NCBI RefSeq assembly: GCF_018729255.1
Contig: NZ_CP076061.1
Span: forward strand, 2,108,001-2,172,000
From: Cupriavidus sp. EM10
Lineage (GTDB): Bacteria; Pseudomonadota; Gammaproteobacteria; Burkholderiales; Burkholderiaceae
Direction of reading: 5' to 3'
DNA: 64,000 bases
A program made the translations under genes and the position numbers. The notes beneath the pieces were generated by a model. It saw only the letters and a program-made list of their open reading frames with translations, had not been told where the DNA came from and made no database searches. The first letter of the stretch is position 1. Every line of letters begins with the position of its first letter. Shown here one piece after another: positions 48,673 through 57,917 of this stretch.

Positions 48673-48843
48673 TCAGTCGCGGGGCGGGCCGCGGCGCGGT
48701 GCACTGGCGCCATCGTCGCGGCGTTCGGGAGGCAGCGGATCGGTGTCCCGCAGGGCGGGGTGGTTCCGGTAGATCCAGCGCGCGGCGATGATGATCACCG
48801 CCAGAAACGCGAGCACGTATCCGATAAAAGAGACTGCATTCAT
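48673..48843 (-). CDS. Small membrane protein (56 residues)
   Basis: MNAVSFIGYVLAFLAVIIIAARWIYRN, then a Pro/Arg/Asp-rich tail ending RRGPPRD. One membrane helix with a positively charged inner side. The family is unknown to me; many short bacterial proteins have this plan. It shares its direction with chaA and may belong to the same transcript. The ribosome-binding site is weak. Confidence 0.45.
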   Translation of the reverse strand: MNAVSFIGYVLAFLAVIIIAARWIYRNHPALRDTDPLPPERRDDGASAPRRGPPRD

Positions 48844-49091
48844 GTTCTGACCCAGGTTGGTCCGGCTCTTCTGGCCGGTGGCCGGTCAGTATGGGTGCGG
48901 GCCGGTAAGGCGCACACCCTCTATCGGTGGGGCGCAGCGATCACCCGAATGCGGGTGTGGCAATGGGAAGTTGGTGATTCGGAGCCGGTCTTGAGGGGTC
49001 AACATCCGCAAGTTCAACAGAATGTCGTGCCGCGGCAACACATTGTCGCAATCTACATACATTGTGTCCGTCTTTTGGAAGCGGAACTACA

Positions 49092-49112
49092 AACGAGAAC
49101 TGTTATCACTTA
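49092..49112 (+). promoter_or_regulatory. Candidate Fur box before the FecA-like receptor
   Basis: AACGAGAACTGTTATCACTTA resembles the Fur consensus around AATGAGAATTGTTATCATTT with about three mismatches, 41 bases before the receptor start. The rest of 48844-49153 holds no gene I can support. Confidence 0.5.
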
Positions 49113-49153
49113 CATTCGTGGCCTTCATCCGTTTCTTGAGACAAGGGAAGACC

Positions 49154-51274
49154 ATGAATTCGAGCCGTCGCGGACTGCCATTTGCCGCGCCCAACTTTGC
49201 TCCGTGCGCCACGGCGCTGGCCGTGTCGATGCTGTGCCTGACGCCGCAGTGGGCGATGGCGCAGGACGCGGCGGGGCCGGTGCAGGGCGGCGAGACGGAA
49301 AAGATGCTCGAAACGGTTCAGGTTTCCGGAAACTGGCTTGGCACCGGGCTGCAGAACAGCGTCAAGACCTTCCCGGGCGCCCGTACGGTGGTCAATGAGC
49401 AGCAGATCGAGCAAAGCGGCGCCCAGAGCATTGGCGACGTCATGCGCCGCATTCCCGGCGTGCAGGCCACAGACAACTCGGGCACGGCCGGCAGCGCGGT
49501 GTCGCTGAACATCGGCGTGCGGGGCCTGACCGGCCGCTACACGCCGCGCTCGACCGTGCTGCTCGACGGCATCCCGATGGCCGTGGCGCCTTACGGCCAG
49601 CCGCAGCTGTCGTTCGCGCCGGTCAGCCTGGGCAACATCGAGTCGATCGACGTGGTGCGCAGCGGCGGCGCCGTGCGCTACGGCCCGCAGAACGTGGGCG
49701 GCATCATCAACTTCAACACCAAGCCGATTCCGGGCGTGTTCAGCGGCGAAGCATCGGTGCGCGAGAACATCTACACCAAGGGCGGCGGCAGCAATACCCA
49801 GTACAACGCGTTCCTGGGCACCACGCTGGACAGCGGCCTGGGCGTCGCGCTGCTGTACTCGGGCATGACGGGCCGCGAATGGCGCCAGGGCAGCGACGAC
49901 AACGTCAACGACCTGGCCGTGAAGTTCGCGTATGACATCACGCCGACGTCGCAGGTGTACGGCAAGCTGTCGTACTACGACGTCAAGTCGAAGACGCCGG
50001 GCGGCCTGAGCGTGGCCCAGTACAACGCCGATCCGTTCCAGAACACGCGCCCCAACGACTACTGGAGCGGCAACCGCTACGGCTTCGACCTGGGCTACGT
50101 GAACACGATTTCCGCGAACCAGGAATTCGAGATCCGCACGTTCTTCAACGACAGCTACCGCCAGAGCACGCTGCAGCAGAGCGCCACCGTGATCGCGCAC
50201 CAGCCGCGCAACTACACCACGTTCGGCGTCGAGCCGCGCTTTACGCAGCGCTTTGGCGTGGGACCGACCACGCATGACGTGACGGTCGGCTACCGCTACA
50301 TCCGCGAGCGTGGCGACGACAACACCTTCAACACGAACCGCGTGACCGGTGTCAACGGCGCGACCACCACGTTCGACAACGCCACCGACGCCCATGCGGT
50401 CTACATCGACGACCGCATCGCCTACGGCAACTGGCGCATCGTGCCGGGCGTGCGTTTCGAGCATATCGACACCACGCGCCAGCAGCGCAACACCCCGACC
50501 CAGTGGGACAGCGTGAACAACAAGGCGCTGCCGTCGATCAACCTGTCATACCTGGTGAACAGCGCCTGGACGGTCTTTGCCGACTACAGCACGTCGTTCG
50601 GCCCGGTGCAGAACACGCAGCTCAACTCGCAGACGCCGAACAATCCGCTGCAGCCCGAAGTGGCCAAGACGTTCGAAGTGGGTACGCGCTGGACCGACAG
50701 CCACATCAAGGGCGAGCTGACCGCGTTCAAGATCAAGTTCGACAACCAGATCCTGCAGGTGCCGGGTCTGTTCCCGGCCACGTTCCAGAACATCGGCGCC
50801 ACCGACCACGACGGCGTGGAAGCGGCCATCGACTACACGTTCGACCGCGGCAGCATGCTGGGCGGCCTGAACCTGTACGCGAACTACACGTACACGCGCG
50901 CCATCCAGAAGTCGGGCACCACCGCCGGCCTGGACGTGCCGTTCTACTCGCGCACGACCGACACCATCGGCGCCCGCTACGACTGGCGCAGCTGGACGTT
51001 CAACGTCTCCACCACCCACCAGAGCAAGCAGTACGCCGACCTGGCCAACACGGTGGCGGAGAGCGCGGACGGCAGCAACGGCCTGATCCCGGGCTTCCGC
51101 ACCTGGAACATCCAGGCGATGTTCAAGCTGCCGCAGCGCAAGAACACCGACATCACGGTGGGCATCAACAACCTCTTCGACAAGCGCTACTACACGCGTA
51201 CCACCGACAGCAACGCCGGTCGCCTGGTGGGCGCGCCGCGCATGGTGTACGTCCAGGCCCGCGCCGCGTTCTGA
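49154..51274 (+). CDS. TonB-dependent outer-membrane receptor, FecA-like
   Basis: 706 residues. Signal peptide LCLTPQWAMA (about residues 1-35). The plug domain has LNIGVRGLTGRYTPRSTVLLDGIPMAVAPYGQPQLSFAPVSLGNIESIDVVRSGGAVRYGPQ, which matches FecA closely. A 22-strand beta barrel follows, with the terminal FDKRYYTRTT ... MVYVQARAAF ending in Phe. The N-terminal signalling extension of FecA is absent, and no fecIR genes are adjacent, so transport is probably Fur-controlled only. Substrate: ferric citrate or another siderophore, inferred from plug similarity. Confidence 0.9.
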   Translation: MNSSRRGLPFAAPNFAPCATALAVSMLCLTPQWAMAQDAAGPVQGGETEKMLETVQVSGNWLGTGLQNSVKTFPGARTVVNEQQIEQSGAQSIGDVMRRIPGVQATDNSGTAGSAVSLNIGVRGLTGRYTPRSTVLLDGIPMAVAPYGQPQLSFAPVSLGNIESIDVVRSGGAVRYGPQNVGGIINFNTKPIPGVFSGEASVRENIYTKGGGSNTQYNAFLGTTLDSGLGVALLYSGMTGREWRQGSDDNVNDLAVKFAYDITPTSQVYGKLSYYDVKSKTPGGLSVAQYNADPFQNTRPNDYWSGNRYGFDLGYVNTISANQEFEIRTFFNDSYRQSTLQQSATVIAHQPRNYTTFGVEPRFTQRFGVGPTTHDVTVGYRYIRERGDDNTFNTNRVTGVNGATTTFDNATDAHAVYIDDRIAYGNWRIVPGVRFEHIDTTRQQRNTPTQWDSVNNKALPSINLSYLVNSAWTVFADYSTSFGPVQNTQLNSQTPNNPLQPEVAKTFEVGTRWTDSHIKGELTAFKIKFDNQILQVPGLFPATFQNIGATDHDGVEAAIDYTFDRGSMLGGLNLYANYTYTRAIQKSGTTAGLDVPFYSRTTDTIGARYDWRSWTFNVSTTHQSKQYADLANTVAESADGSNGLIPGFRTWNIQAMFKLPQRKNTDITVGINNLFDKRYYTRTTDSNAGRLVGAPRMVYVQARAAF

Positions 51275-51296
51275 TCGCCGCGCGCCTGCCGTCCGG

Positions 51297-51962
51297 CTAT
51301 TCGGACGGAGGCGGCGGCCCCTTTGTCGTCCCGCGAGGCGGCAACGGGGCCGGCTCCGCCACCAGTTTTTCGGCGGGCAGCAGGCGCAGCAGCGTCCTGG
51401 CTACCTCGGGATCGCGGCACTGCAGCCATTCGTCCCAGTCTTCGCGCGGCAGGATCACCACGCCGCGCTTTTCATCCCCGGGTTTGTGAAACCGCTGCAT
51501 CAGCGGATGATGGTCGGCGTTGACCGTCGGCATCGTGAACGACACCGCGCCACCGGGCCAGGCCCGCCACAATCCCGCGATCGCAAACGGCTCGCCGTCC
51601 GGCAGGCCGATCTTCCACCGTACCGCCTTGCCGCTTTCATAGTTCGGCTCGTAAAAAGCCGTGGCCGGAATCAAGGCCAACTGGCATGACTTCCAGAAGC
51701 GGGCAAACGACGACAGCTTGCCGATGGTCTCCACGCGCGCATTGGCGGTGGGGTAGTAGCGCGTGCCGGGCGGGATGGTGGCCTTGGGCACCATGCTGAA
51801 CGACGCCAGCACGCTTTCCCATGCCGCTTCGCCAGTCCGCTGCCGCACGATGGGCGCGGCGTAGTCGGGCCAGGTTTCCTCCGGATAGAGGCCGGGCGGC
51901 GGCTCCACGCCAAAGATCTCGCGCAGGATGCGTTTCTGGACGGGGGCGTAGTTGACGCACAC
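51297..51962 (-). CDS. SRAP-family abasic-site protein (YedK/HMCES type)
   Basis: 221 residues. The start is GTG 51962 so that Cys2 follows the initiator (VCVNYAP); the catalytic cysteine must be the first residue after removal of Met. GGAG lies 7 bases upstream. Other conserved parts are ANARVET, TAFYEPNY, FAIAGLWRAW and TMPTVNADHHPLMQRFHKP. It forms a stable crosslink with abasic sites in single-stranded DNA. A longer frame to 52208 would bury the cysteine. The C-terminal tail is Pro/Lys-rich. Confidence 0.9.
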   Translation of the reverse strand: MCVNYAPVQKRILREIFGVEPPPGLYPEETWPDYAAPIVRQRTGEAAWESVLASFSMVPKATIPPGTRYYPTANARVETIGKLSSFARFWKSCQLALIPATAFYEPNYESGKAVRWKIGLPDGEPFAIAGLWRAWPGGAVSFTMPTVNADHHPLMQRFHKPGDEKRGVVILPREDWDEWLQCRDPEVARTLLRLLPAEKLVAEPAPLPPRGTTKGPPPPSE

Positions 51963-52271
51963 AGGGGGACTCCGGGGCACGGTGTTGCCGCCTATGGTCG
52001 GCACGGCGCCACGGGCAGTCAATACGCGCTCATCGCCGAGGAGTCCGCCGTCCGTCCCCGGATGCTTATACGTCACATTACGTGCGCATGGGCGATATCG
52101 TATCGCTTTGGCCCAAGCCGCAAGCCAGCACGGCGACTTTGCCGCGGCGCTTCCTATAATGCCTGTGTGACGCGGCACCTCGTGGGCAGGACGGCCGCAC
52201 CGCGTCACGCGTGCTTGCAGGCAGGGGCGCGCTTCCCACCCATCTCCACGTCAAATGGGGAGACACACATC
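51963..52271. other. Gene-free upstream region
   Basis: A 309-base stretch between the SRAP gene (minus) and the triple-BON gene (plus). It holds a TATAAT (52155-52160) that may be the -10 box of the BON gene. I see no other gene or RNA. Confidence 0.4.
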
Positions 52272-53003
52272 ATGCAGAGTAGCGAAGCGGTGCTGACGCA
52301 GGCGCGAGCCGCGTTGGCGCATGTGCCATACCAGGGCCACCAGATCCATCCCACCATTCACCTGCGACTCTCCGACGGCGCCCTGATCCTGGAGGGCGAG
52401 GTGGCCGACGTCATGGACAAGACGCGTGCCACGGCCCGGCTGCGCCGCCTGGACGGCGTTTCCACGGTGATCGATCATCTGCGCATTGCCCATGCCGGCC
52501 CGATGGTGGGCGACGGCGACCTGCGCGCCGCCGTATGCGACCGGCTGCTCAATGCGATCGATTTCCGCAACTGCAAGATCTGCGCGAAGGTGAAGGGGCA
52601 ACTGGAGCCCGTGCGCGAAGCCGTGGGCGAGCGCAGTGGCTGGATCGAGGTGGCCGTGCATGACGGCGCGGTGATGCTGAGCGGGCAGGTGATCAGCCTG
52701 TCGCACATGCGCCTGGCCGGCGTGCTGGCGTGGTGGTCGGGCGGCTGTCGCAATGTGGTCAACGACATCGTGGTGGCGCCTGCCGAAGCGGATAGCGACG
52801 AGGAACTGTCCGAAGCGCTGCAACTGGTGCTGGAAACCGACCCCTTCGTCGATGCCGCGCGCATCCGCGTGCGGACCGACGGCCGGGTGGTGACGCTCGA
52901 CGGCTATGCGTCAAGCGATGGCGCGCGCAGGCAGGTGGAGCGCGATGCATGGTACGTGCAGGGCGTGGAGGAGGTCATCAACCATATCGCCCTGAGCAGC
53001 TGA
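52272..53003 (+). CDS. Protein with three BON domains
   Basis: 243 residues. Three alpha/beta BON-type repeats can be followed: IHLRLSDGALILEGEVADVMDKTRA, WIEVAVHDGAVMLSGQVISLSHMRL and RIRVRTDGRVVTLDGYASSDGARRQ, each ending with a hydrophobic strand. There is no signal peptide, unlike periplasmic OsmY, so the location is unclear. The ATG at 52272 follows GGGGAG at 9 bases. BON proteins are linked to osmotic and membrane stress (family knowledge). Confidence 0.85.
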   Translation: MQSSEAVLTQARAALAHVPYQGHQIHPTIHLRLSDGALILEGEVADVMDKTRATARLRRLDGVSTVIDHLRIAHAGPMVGDGDLRAAVCDRLLNAIDFRNCKICAKVKGQLEPVREAVGERSGWIEVAVHDGAVMLSGQVISLSHMRLAGVLAWWSGGCRNVVNDIVVAPAEADSDEELSEALQLVLETDPFVDAARIRVRTDGRVVTLDGYASSDGARRQVERDAWYVQGVEEVINHIALSS

Positions 53004-53006
53004 CGC

Positions 53007-54074
53007 TCATTCATCGGTGCCAGCATCGACGCGCGCCGCCTGGTCTTCCACGCGCCAGTAGCGGCGCCGCGTGCGCAGGGCAAAGCGCGAGCGGTATTCC
53101 GACATCGACATCTGCATGGTCCGCTGGAACAGGCGCCGGAACGCTGCGGCATCGCTGTAGCCGCACGCCTCGGCGATGGCCTGCGTGCCGTGCAGCGTCA
53201 CTTCCAGCAGCATGCGGGCACGCTCCACGCGCAGCCGGTGCAGATAGTCCAGCGGCGTGCGTCCGGTCACCTGGCGGAAATGGCGCAGCAGCGTCCGCTC
53301 GCTGACGGCGGCGGCGCGCGCCACGGCGGCCAGCCTGTAGGGCTCGCCGACATGGGCCTGCAACCAGCCGATGGCGCGATACACGGGGCTGTCGGCCGTC
53401 TTGCCCAGCCAGCGCTGCGACACCAGTTCAGGCACCCATTGCTGCCGTTCCGGCTGGTGGATCAGCAGGCGGGCCACCGTCTGGGCCAGGTCGGGATCGT
53501 GCAGGTGGCCCAGTACACGCAGCATGAATTCGGTCTGCAGGGCAGGCGCCACGCAGTGAAATACGCGTGCGTGCAGGCCCATGGGTTCCTCCGATGACAA
53601 ATCGCACGCCGGAAAGCGCTGTGCGAACCAGCTCTGGAACATCCACGGCGCGCCACAGCGTGCGCCGTCCAGCAGCCCCAGCATCAGCGGATAGGCCATG
53701 CCCGTGTAGATCGACGCCAGCCAGCCGCCCGCCTCGACATGGCGCGCCAGCAGGCGTTGCGTGGCGGTATCGGCCGCGGCCAGATCGCCCAGGCGGGGCG
53801 CGCTGGCCGCCATCAGGCCCGGCACCACGATCAGCGCCTGCGCATGGCGCGGTGCGCCCCGGCGTGAAGTTTCCAGGCCGGGCAGCGGGTCGGGCAGGCT
53901 GCGCCCGTTGGCGCCGATGATTTCCCAGGTCAACCGTGCCGGCGTACCGGGCTGCTGCAGTTGTGCCACGCCCGCCGCCGTGCGTAGCACATCAAGGGCG
54001 CCGAACAGGGTTCCCGGCATGGCGTCGGGCAACCAGAGCAGCTTGACGTGCAGGGGCGCGGCCGGAGATGGCAT
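53007..54074 (-). CDS. GlxA-family regulator: DJ-1/PfpI domain plus AraC domain
   Basis: 355 residues. The N-terminal half has the glutamine-amidotransferase-like fold (VKLLWLPDAMPGTLFGALDVL, ALIVVPGL). Its nucleophile elbow reads ASIYTGMAYPLM with Tyr-Thr instead of Cys, so enzyme activity is unlikely. The C-terminal half is AraC-type (RLAAVARAAAVSERTLLRHFRQVTG and IAEACGYSDAAAFRRLFQRTM). It is divergent from the M20 peptidase at 54204, a likely target. Confidence 0.9.
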   Translation of the reverse strand: MPSPAAPLHVKLLWLPDAMPGTLFGALDVLRTAAGVAQLQQPGTPARLTWEIIGANGRSLPDPLPGLETSRRGAPRHAQALIVVPGLMAASAPRLGDLAAADTATQRLLARHVEAGGWLASIYTGMAYPLMLGLLDGARCGAPWMFQSWFAQRFPACDLSSEEPMGLHARVFHCVAPALQTEFMLRVLGHLHDPDLAQTVARLLIHQPERQQWVPELVSQRWLGKTADSPVYRAIGWLQAHVGEPYRLAAVARAAAVSERTLLRHFRQVTGRTPLDYLHRLRVERARMLLEVTLHGTQAIAEACGYSDAAAFRRLFQRTMQMSMSEYRSRFALRTRRRYWRVEDQAARVDAGTDE

Positions 54075-54203
54075 GAAGGCAGGAGGGTAGGGGCGATGGC
54101 GGGATTGGCATCCGGAATGGCGATATTGATCCTCCCGCCCAGATAGCGCAAGCGCTACATTGGAGCTCCCATCCAGAACAAAGATCAGAGACAGGAGACA
54201 CGC

Positions 54204-55469
54204 ATGCCGCTTTCCCTTCGCCGCCTTGCCCGCGCCACTGCCATCGCCGTTGCCGCCGCTGCGGCCTGTGGCGCCGCCCTGGCCGCCGGCCCCGACCAGG
54301 CGCTGCTGGACGCCGCGCGCGCCGCGCAGCCGGCCGTGGTGCAGTCGCTCAAGGACATGGTGACGATCGAGTCAGGCAGCGCCAATATCCAGGGCCTGAA
54401 CCGCATGGCCGACTTCACGTCGCAGCGGCTGCAGGCCATGGGCGCCAAGGTGGAGCGCCTGTCGATGACCACCAGCGCCGCGCCGATGGTCAAGGCCACG
54501 CTGACCGGCACCGGCAAGCGCAAGATCATGCTGATCGGGCATATGGACACGGTGTATCCGGCCGGCATCCTGGCCTCGCAGCCGATCCGCGAGGACGGCA
54601 ACCGGCTCTATGGCCCGGGCATCGCCGACGACAAGGGCGGCCTGGCCGTGATCCTGCATTCGCTGGAAATCCTCAAGGCACAGGGCTGGAAGGACTACGC
54701 GCAGATCACCGTGCTGCTGAACCCGGACGAGGAAATCGGCTCGCAGGGCTCTGGCGAGACCATCGCCTCGCTGGCCGCGCAGCATGACGTGGTGCTGTCG
54801 TGCGAGCCCAACGTGGCCAAGGTCGTGGCGAAATCGGAATCGCTGCTGCTGGCTGCCGCGGGCACTGCCACGGCGACGATGGAGGTCAAGGGCCGCTCGT
54901 CGCACGCCGGCGCGGCCCCTGAACTGGGCCGCAACGCCTTGCTGGAACTGGCCTACCAGATGCAGCAGACGCGCGACCTGGCCAAGACGGTGCCCGGTGC
55001 GCAAATGAACTGGACCCAGGCGAAGACCACCGGCCCGCTGAACCAGATCCCCGAGACGGCCAGCGCCGTCGGCGACGTACGCGTGACTGCCGGCGGCGCG
55101 GCGCAGAAGTTGCAGACCGCGCTGCAGGAAAAGGTCAACAGCGGCCATCTGATCCCCGATACGAAGACGTCGATTGCCATGGAAGAAGGGCGCCCGGCCT
55201 ACGTGGCCGATGCCCGGTCGAAGGAACTGGCCGCGCGCGCCCAGCAGATCTATGCGGAAATGGATGGCCGCCCGCTGATTCTGATTCCTGGCACGGGCGG
55301 CGGTACGGACGCAGGCTTTGCAGGGCGTTCGGGCAAGGCGGTGGTGCTGGAAAGCTTCGGCCTGTCAGGCTTCGGCTATCACGCCCGCGACGAATACGTG
55401 GAGCTGGATTCGATCGTGCCGCGCCTGTACCTGATGACGCGGATCCTGCAGGAGATCGGGAAGAACTGA
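54204..55469 (+). CDS. M20 metallopeptidase, carboxypeptidase G2-like, exported
   Basis: 421 residues. Signal peptide ATAIAVAAAAACGAALAAG. Zinc ligands are in IMLIGHMDTVYPAG (His, Asp), YGPGIADDKGGLAVIL (bridging Asp), LLNPDEEIGSQGS (Glu-Glu) and FGYHARDEYVELDSI (His). Dimerisation domain KGRSSHAGAAPELGRNA. It probably hydrolyses C-terminal glutamate or related amides in the periplasm. AGGAG lies 6 bases before the ATG. A perfect terminator hairpin follows. Confidence 0.93.
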   Translation: MPLSLRRLARATAIAVAAAAACGAALAAGPDQALLDAARAAQPAVVQSLKDMVTIESGSANIQGLNRMADFTSQRLQAMGAKVERLSMTTSAAPMVKATLTGTGKRKIMLIGHMDTVYPAGILASQPIREDGNRLYGPGIADDKGGLAVILHSLEILKAQGWKDYAQITVLLNPDEEIGSQGSGETIASLAAQHDVVLSCEPNVAKVVAKSESLLLAAAGTATATMEVKGRSSHAGAAPELGRNALLELAYQMQQTRDLAKTVPGAQMNWTQAKTTGPLNQIPETASAVGDVRVTAGGAAQKLQTALQEKVNSGHLIPDTKTSIAMEEGRPAYVADARSKELAARAQQIYAEMDGRPLILIPGTGGGTDAGFAGRSGKAVVLESFGLSGFGYHARDEYVELDSIVPRLYLMTRILQEIGKN

Positions 55470-55470
55470 T

Positions 55471-55511
55471 TTTGTCTCCCCTCTCCCGCCGTGCGGGAGA
55501 GGGGAGACAAA
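55471..55511. terminator. Bidirectional terminator, CCCTCTCCC family copy 4 (19-bp perfect stem)
   Basis: Stem TTTGTCTCCCCTCTCCCGC with the exact reverse complement, loop CGT. It lies between the convergent M20 and LysR genes. Confidence 0.9.
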
Positions 55512-55516
55512 CATCA

Positions 55517-56443
55517 TCAAGCCGCCAGCTGCTGCGGTGCCGTCCCGAAGTGCGGATGCCGCGAGAAAATTTCCGCTGCCCAGTTCACGAACACGCGCAC
55601 CTTGGCCGACAGATGCCGGTTCTGCGGATACATGGCCGAAATCGGCAGTTCGTCGGTCTGCCAGTCGGTCATGACTTCCACCAGGCGGCCGCTGTGGATA
55701 TACGGCTCCGCCATGGCACGCGAGATACGCGCAATGCCATGGCCTTCGACCGCGCAGCCCAGGTACACGTCGGCATCGTTGGTCGAGATCACCGAGGGCA
55801 GCAGCACTTCGCTGCGTTCCCCGCCACGGGCCAGCGTCCACGGCGTTTCGCGTCCGGTGCGGTTCGACAGGAAATTGATGGCCTTGTGCTGCGACAGCTC
55901 GGTCAGGTCATGCGGCGTGCCAAAACGTCGCAGGTAGATCGGCGAAGCATAGAAGGCCAGCTTCACCTGGCCGATGCGCCGCGCCACCATCGCTTCGTCC
56001 AGCGCGCCCACCCGCAGCACCACGTCCACACCTTCCTTGAGCAGGTCGATGGGCTTGCCGTTGATGGTCAGTTCCAGCTTCAGTTCGGGATAGGCATTGA
56101 AGAAGTCGTGCAATTGAGGCATCAACACCAGCTGCGCCAGGCCGCTGGTGGTATCCACGGCCAGCGTGCCGCGCGGCGAGTTGTTGTGGCGGGTCAGCGA
56201 TTGTTCCGCTTCCTCCACATCCGCCAGGATGCGCACGCAGCGTTCGTAGTACGCGGCTCCATCGGTGGTCACGCTGATGCGGCGCGTGGTCCGGTGCAGC
56301 AGCTTGACGCCCAGATGGGTTTCCAGGTTTTGTATCAGCCGGGTGAGCGTGGCCTTGGGCAGGTCTAGCGACTCCGCAGCGCGCGCAAAGCTGCCGACAT
56401 CCACCACCCGAGTGAAGGCCTGCATTGAGACAAGACGATCCAT
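55517..56443 (-). CDS. LysR-family regulator of the RND efflux operon (CeoR/BpeT-like by position)
   Basis: 308 residues. The helix-turn-helix GSFARAAESLDLPKATLTRLIQNLETHLG opens the protein. The effector domain contains SPRGTLAVDTTSGLAQLVLMPQLHDFF and EGHGIARISRAM. It is divergent from the llpE-like gene that leads the RND operon, the arrangement of bpeT-llpE-bpeEF-oprC and ceoR-llpE-ceoAB-opcM. That suggests it activates efflux on toxic-compound sensing (inference). ATG 56443 is chosen because the longer start adds unlike sequence. Confidence 0.87.
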   Translation of the reverse strand: MDRLVSMQAFTRVVDVGSFARAAESLDLPKATLTRLIQNLETHLGVKLLHRTTRRISVTTDGAAYYERCVRILADVEEAEQSLTRHNNSPRGTLAVDTTSGLAQLVLMPQLHDFFNAYPELKLELTINGKPIDLLKEGVDVVLRVGALDEAMVARRIGQVKLAFYASPIYLRRFGTPHDLTELSQHKAINFLSNRTGRETPWTLARGGERSEVLLPSVISTNDADVYLGCAVEGHGIARISRAMAEPYIHSGRLVEVMTDWQTDELPISAMYPQNRHLSAKVRVFVNWAAEIFSRHPHFGTAPQQLAA

Positions 56444-56812
56444 GATGTTGCTTTCGAAAGGAGAAAGACCGGGGCTACGTTCCGAAGGATGTCTGGCGGG
56501 ACTGGGTCCGCTGCATGTCAAGTGCGCGGCCTGGATTTGCTGCCGGCGGTCCGCCAGTGGCGGCCGGAGCGGGGACGGGTGGGGGTGGGGCGCCGGCGTT
56601 TGCGCTGTTTCCCCAAGTGCGCAGATGCCGAAGGACCGGAGTGAATCACATTTCCGGTATCCATTTCAAGCGGTGTGGTTTCACTTCGATGATTATTCCA
56701 ACGCAGAAACAGTGCATTGGCAATAGCTTGCTTTATCCCATCGTCGTCAATCACCATAATTCGCTGCATCGCAATACAGTAATCGACGACCGTTGCCGGC
56801 CGCCTGACCACC
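56444..56812. other. Divergent promoter region of the efflux locus
   Basis: A 369-base gap between the LysR and llpE-like genes. The 150 bases nearest llpE are distinctly AT-richer than the surroundings and should contain the LysR target and promoter. I cannot name a single box with confidence. Confidence 0.4.
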
Positions 56813-57688
56813 ATGACCAAGACCACGACTCCCCGTAGTTCCGCCGTACAACCGGCCGCAGAACAGGGCGAGGCTATCGTGATCCAGCACGTGGTGACCA
56901 GCGGCGACCGCGAAATGAAGGTCTGCGTGTGTTACCCCGCAGGTTATTGGCCGGTAAGCGCCGGTGCGCCATTGTTGCCATGGATGCTGTACCTGCATGC
57001 AGGCGGTTTTGTCGATGGCGGCGTAGAGGCCGCGAAAGAGCTGGCGCGGGACCTGGCGGAGTCGGTCCCGGCCGTGGTGGTGTCGCCGGACTATTCGCTG
57101 GCGCCCCAGAACCCCTTCCCGGCAGCGCCCGAGGATGCCGTGAACACGGTGTCGTGGGTGCTCAAGCAGGCGAAGAAGCTCAAGGTCGACAAGCTGCGCT
57201 TTGCGCTGGTGGGCGAGGAAGCCGGCGGCAACCTGGCCATTGCCACTGCGCAGATGCTGCGCGATCGCGGCCTGCCGCAGCCGGCGGGCCAGTGGCTGAT
57301 CCGGCCGGTGACCGATCCGTGTCTGCAGCACGCGTCGTCCGGCGGCCAGGTGCCGATGGAAATGCTGCGCAAGCTCGCCTGCAACTATCGGGACTACCTG
57401 CCGACGCCGGCTGCCAGCGTGCACCCGTATGCGGCGCCGGCCCTGGCCTCGCGGCTGGCGGGCCTGCCGCCGACGCTGGTGCAGGTGGCCGAGAAAGATG
57501 CGCTGCGCGCGGAAGGCGAGGCCTTCGCCGCCAAGTTGTCCAAGGCCGGCATTCCGGCCAGGGCCCTGATCATGCCCGGCGCCTGTGGCGACGGGGTGGA
57601 ACAGTCCCATGAGATGTGTCAGGCATGGGTCAAAGAAGGTGCGCGGTTCCTGCGCGAAAGTTTCGCCAAGGCCGACGACGCCTCGTAA
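56813..57688 (+). CDS. LlpE-like alpha/beta hydrolase, nucleophile serine replaced
   Basis: 291 residues of the hormone-sensitive-lipase-like fold: LYLHAGGFVDGG (oxyanion motif at residues 62-65), VSPDYSLAPQNPFPAAPEDAV, VQVAEKDALRAEGEAFA. The elbow that should read GDSAGG is GEEAGG (134-139), with Glu at the serine position, and the usual C-terminal His motif is degenerate (GDGVEQSHEM). It is therefore probably inactive as an esterase. Position between LysR and RND genes matches llpE of the Burkholderia ceo/bpe operons. Its role there is not established. Confidence 0.83.
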   Translation: MTKTTTPRSSAVQPAAEQGEAIVIQHVVTSGDREMKVCVCYPAGYWPVSAGAPLLPWMLYLHAGGFVDGGVEAAKELARDLAESVPAVVVSPDYSLAPQNPFPAAPEDAVNTVSWVLKQAKKLKVDKLRFALVGEEAGGNLAIATAQMLRDRGLPQPAGQWLIRPVTDPCLQHASSGGQVPMEMLRKLACNYRDYLPTPAASVHPYAAPALASRLAGLPPTLVQVAEKDALRAEGEAFAAKLSKAGIPARALIMPGACGDGVEQSHEMCQAWVKEGARFLRESFAKADDAS

Positions 57689-57917
57689 TCCGGTCCGAAC
57701 GCCGGCCGGCGCCGTGAATGCTGTAACGGTGCCGGATTCTCCCGCCAGCGCCCTTTGAGGCTGGCACCCCTGTAGTGGCTTGGCTTCCGTCCAAAGGGAC
57801 GGAGGACCCCTTGTTGTCCCGATTTTCCGGCCCATAGGCGCCGGCGGGAGGCGTTCGGCCCAGAGTTTTGCTTTTCCAGTTGAAGAAACCCGACGAAAAA
57901 ACACGGAGTGAAGAAAG

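Noticed and set aside
51963..52208. Longer start of the SRAP protein
   Set aside because: The catalytic cysteine must be residue 2; the GTG at 51962 provides this and has a GGAG site.
57786..57803. Hairpin before the RND adaptor as a riboswitch
   Set aside because: A 7-bp stem with a 4-base loop is too small and matches no riboswitch class. It may be a stabiliser or nothing.
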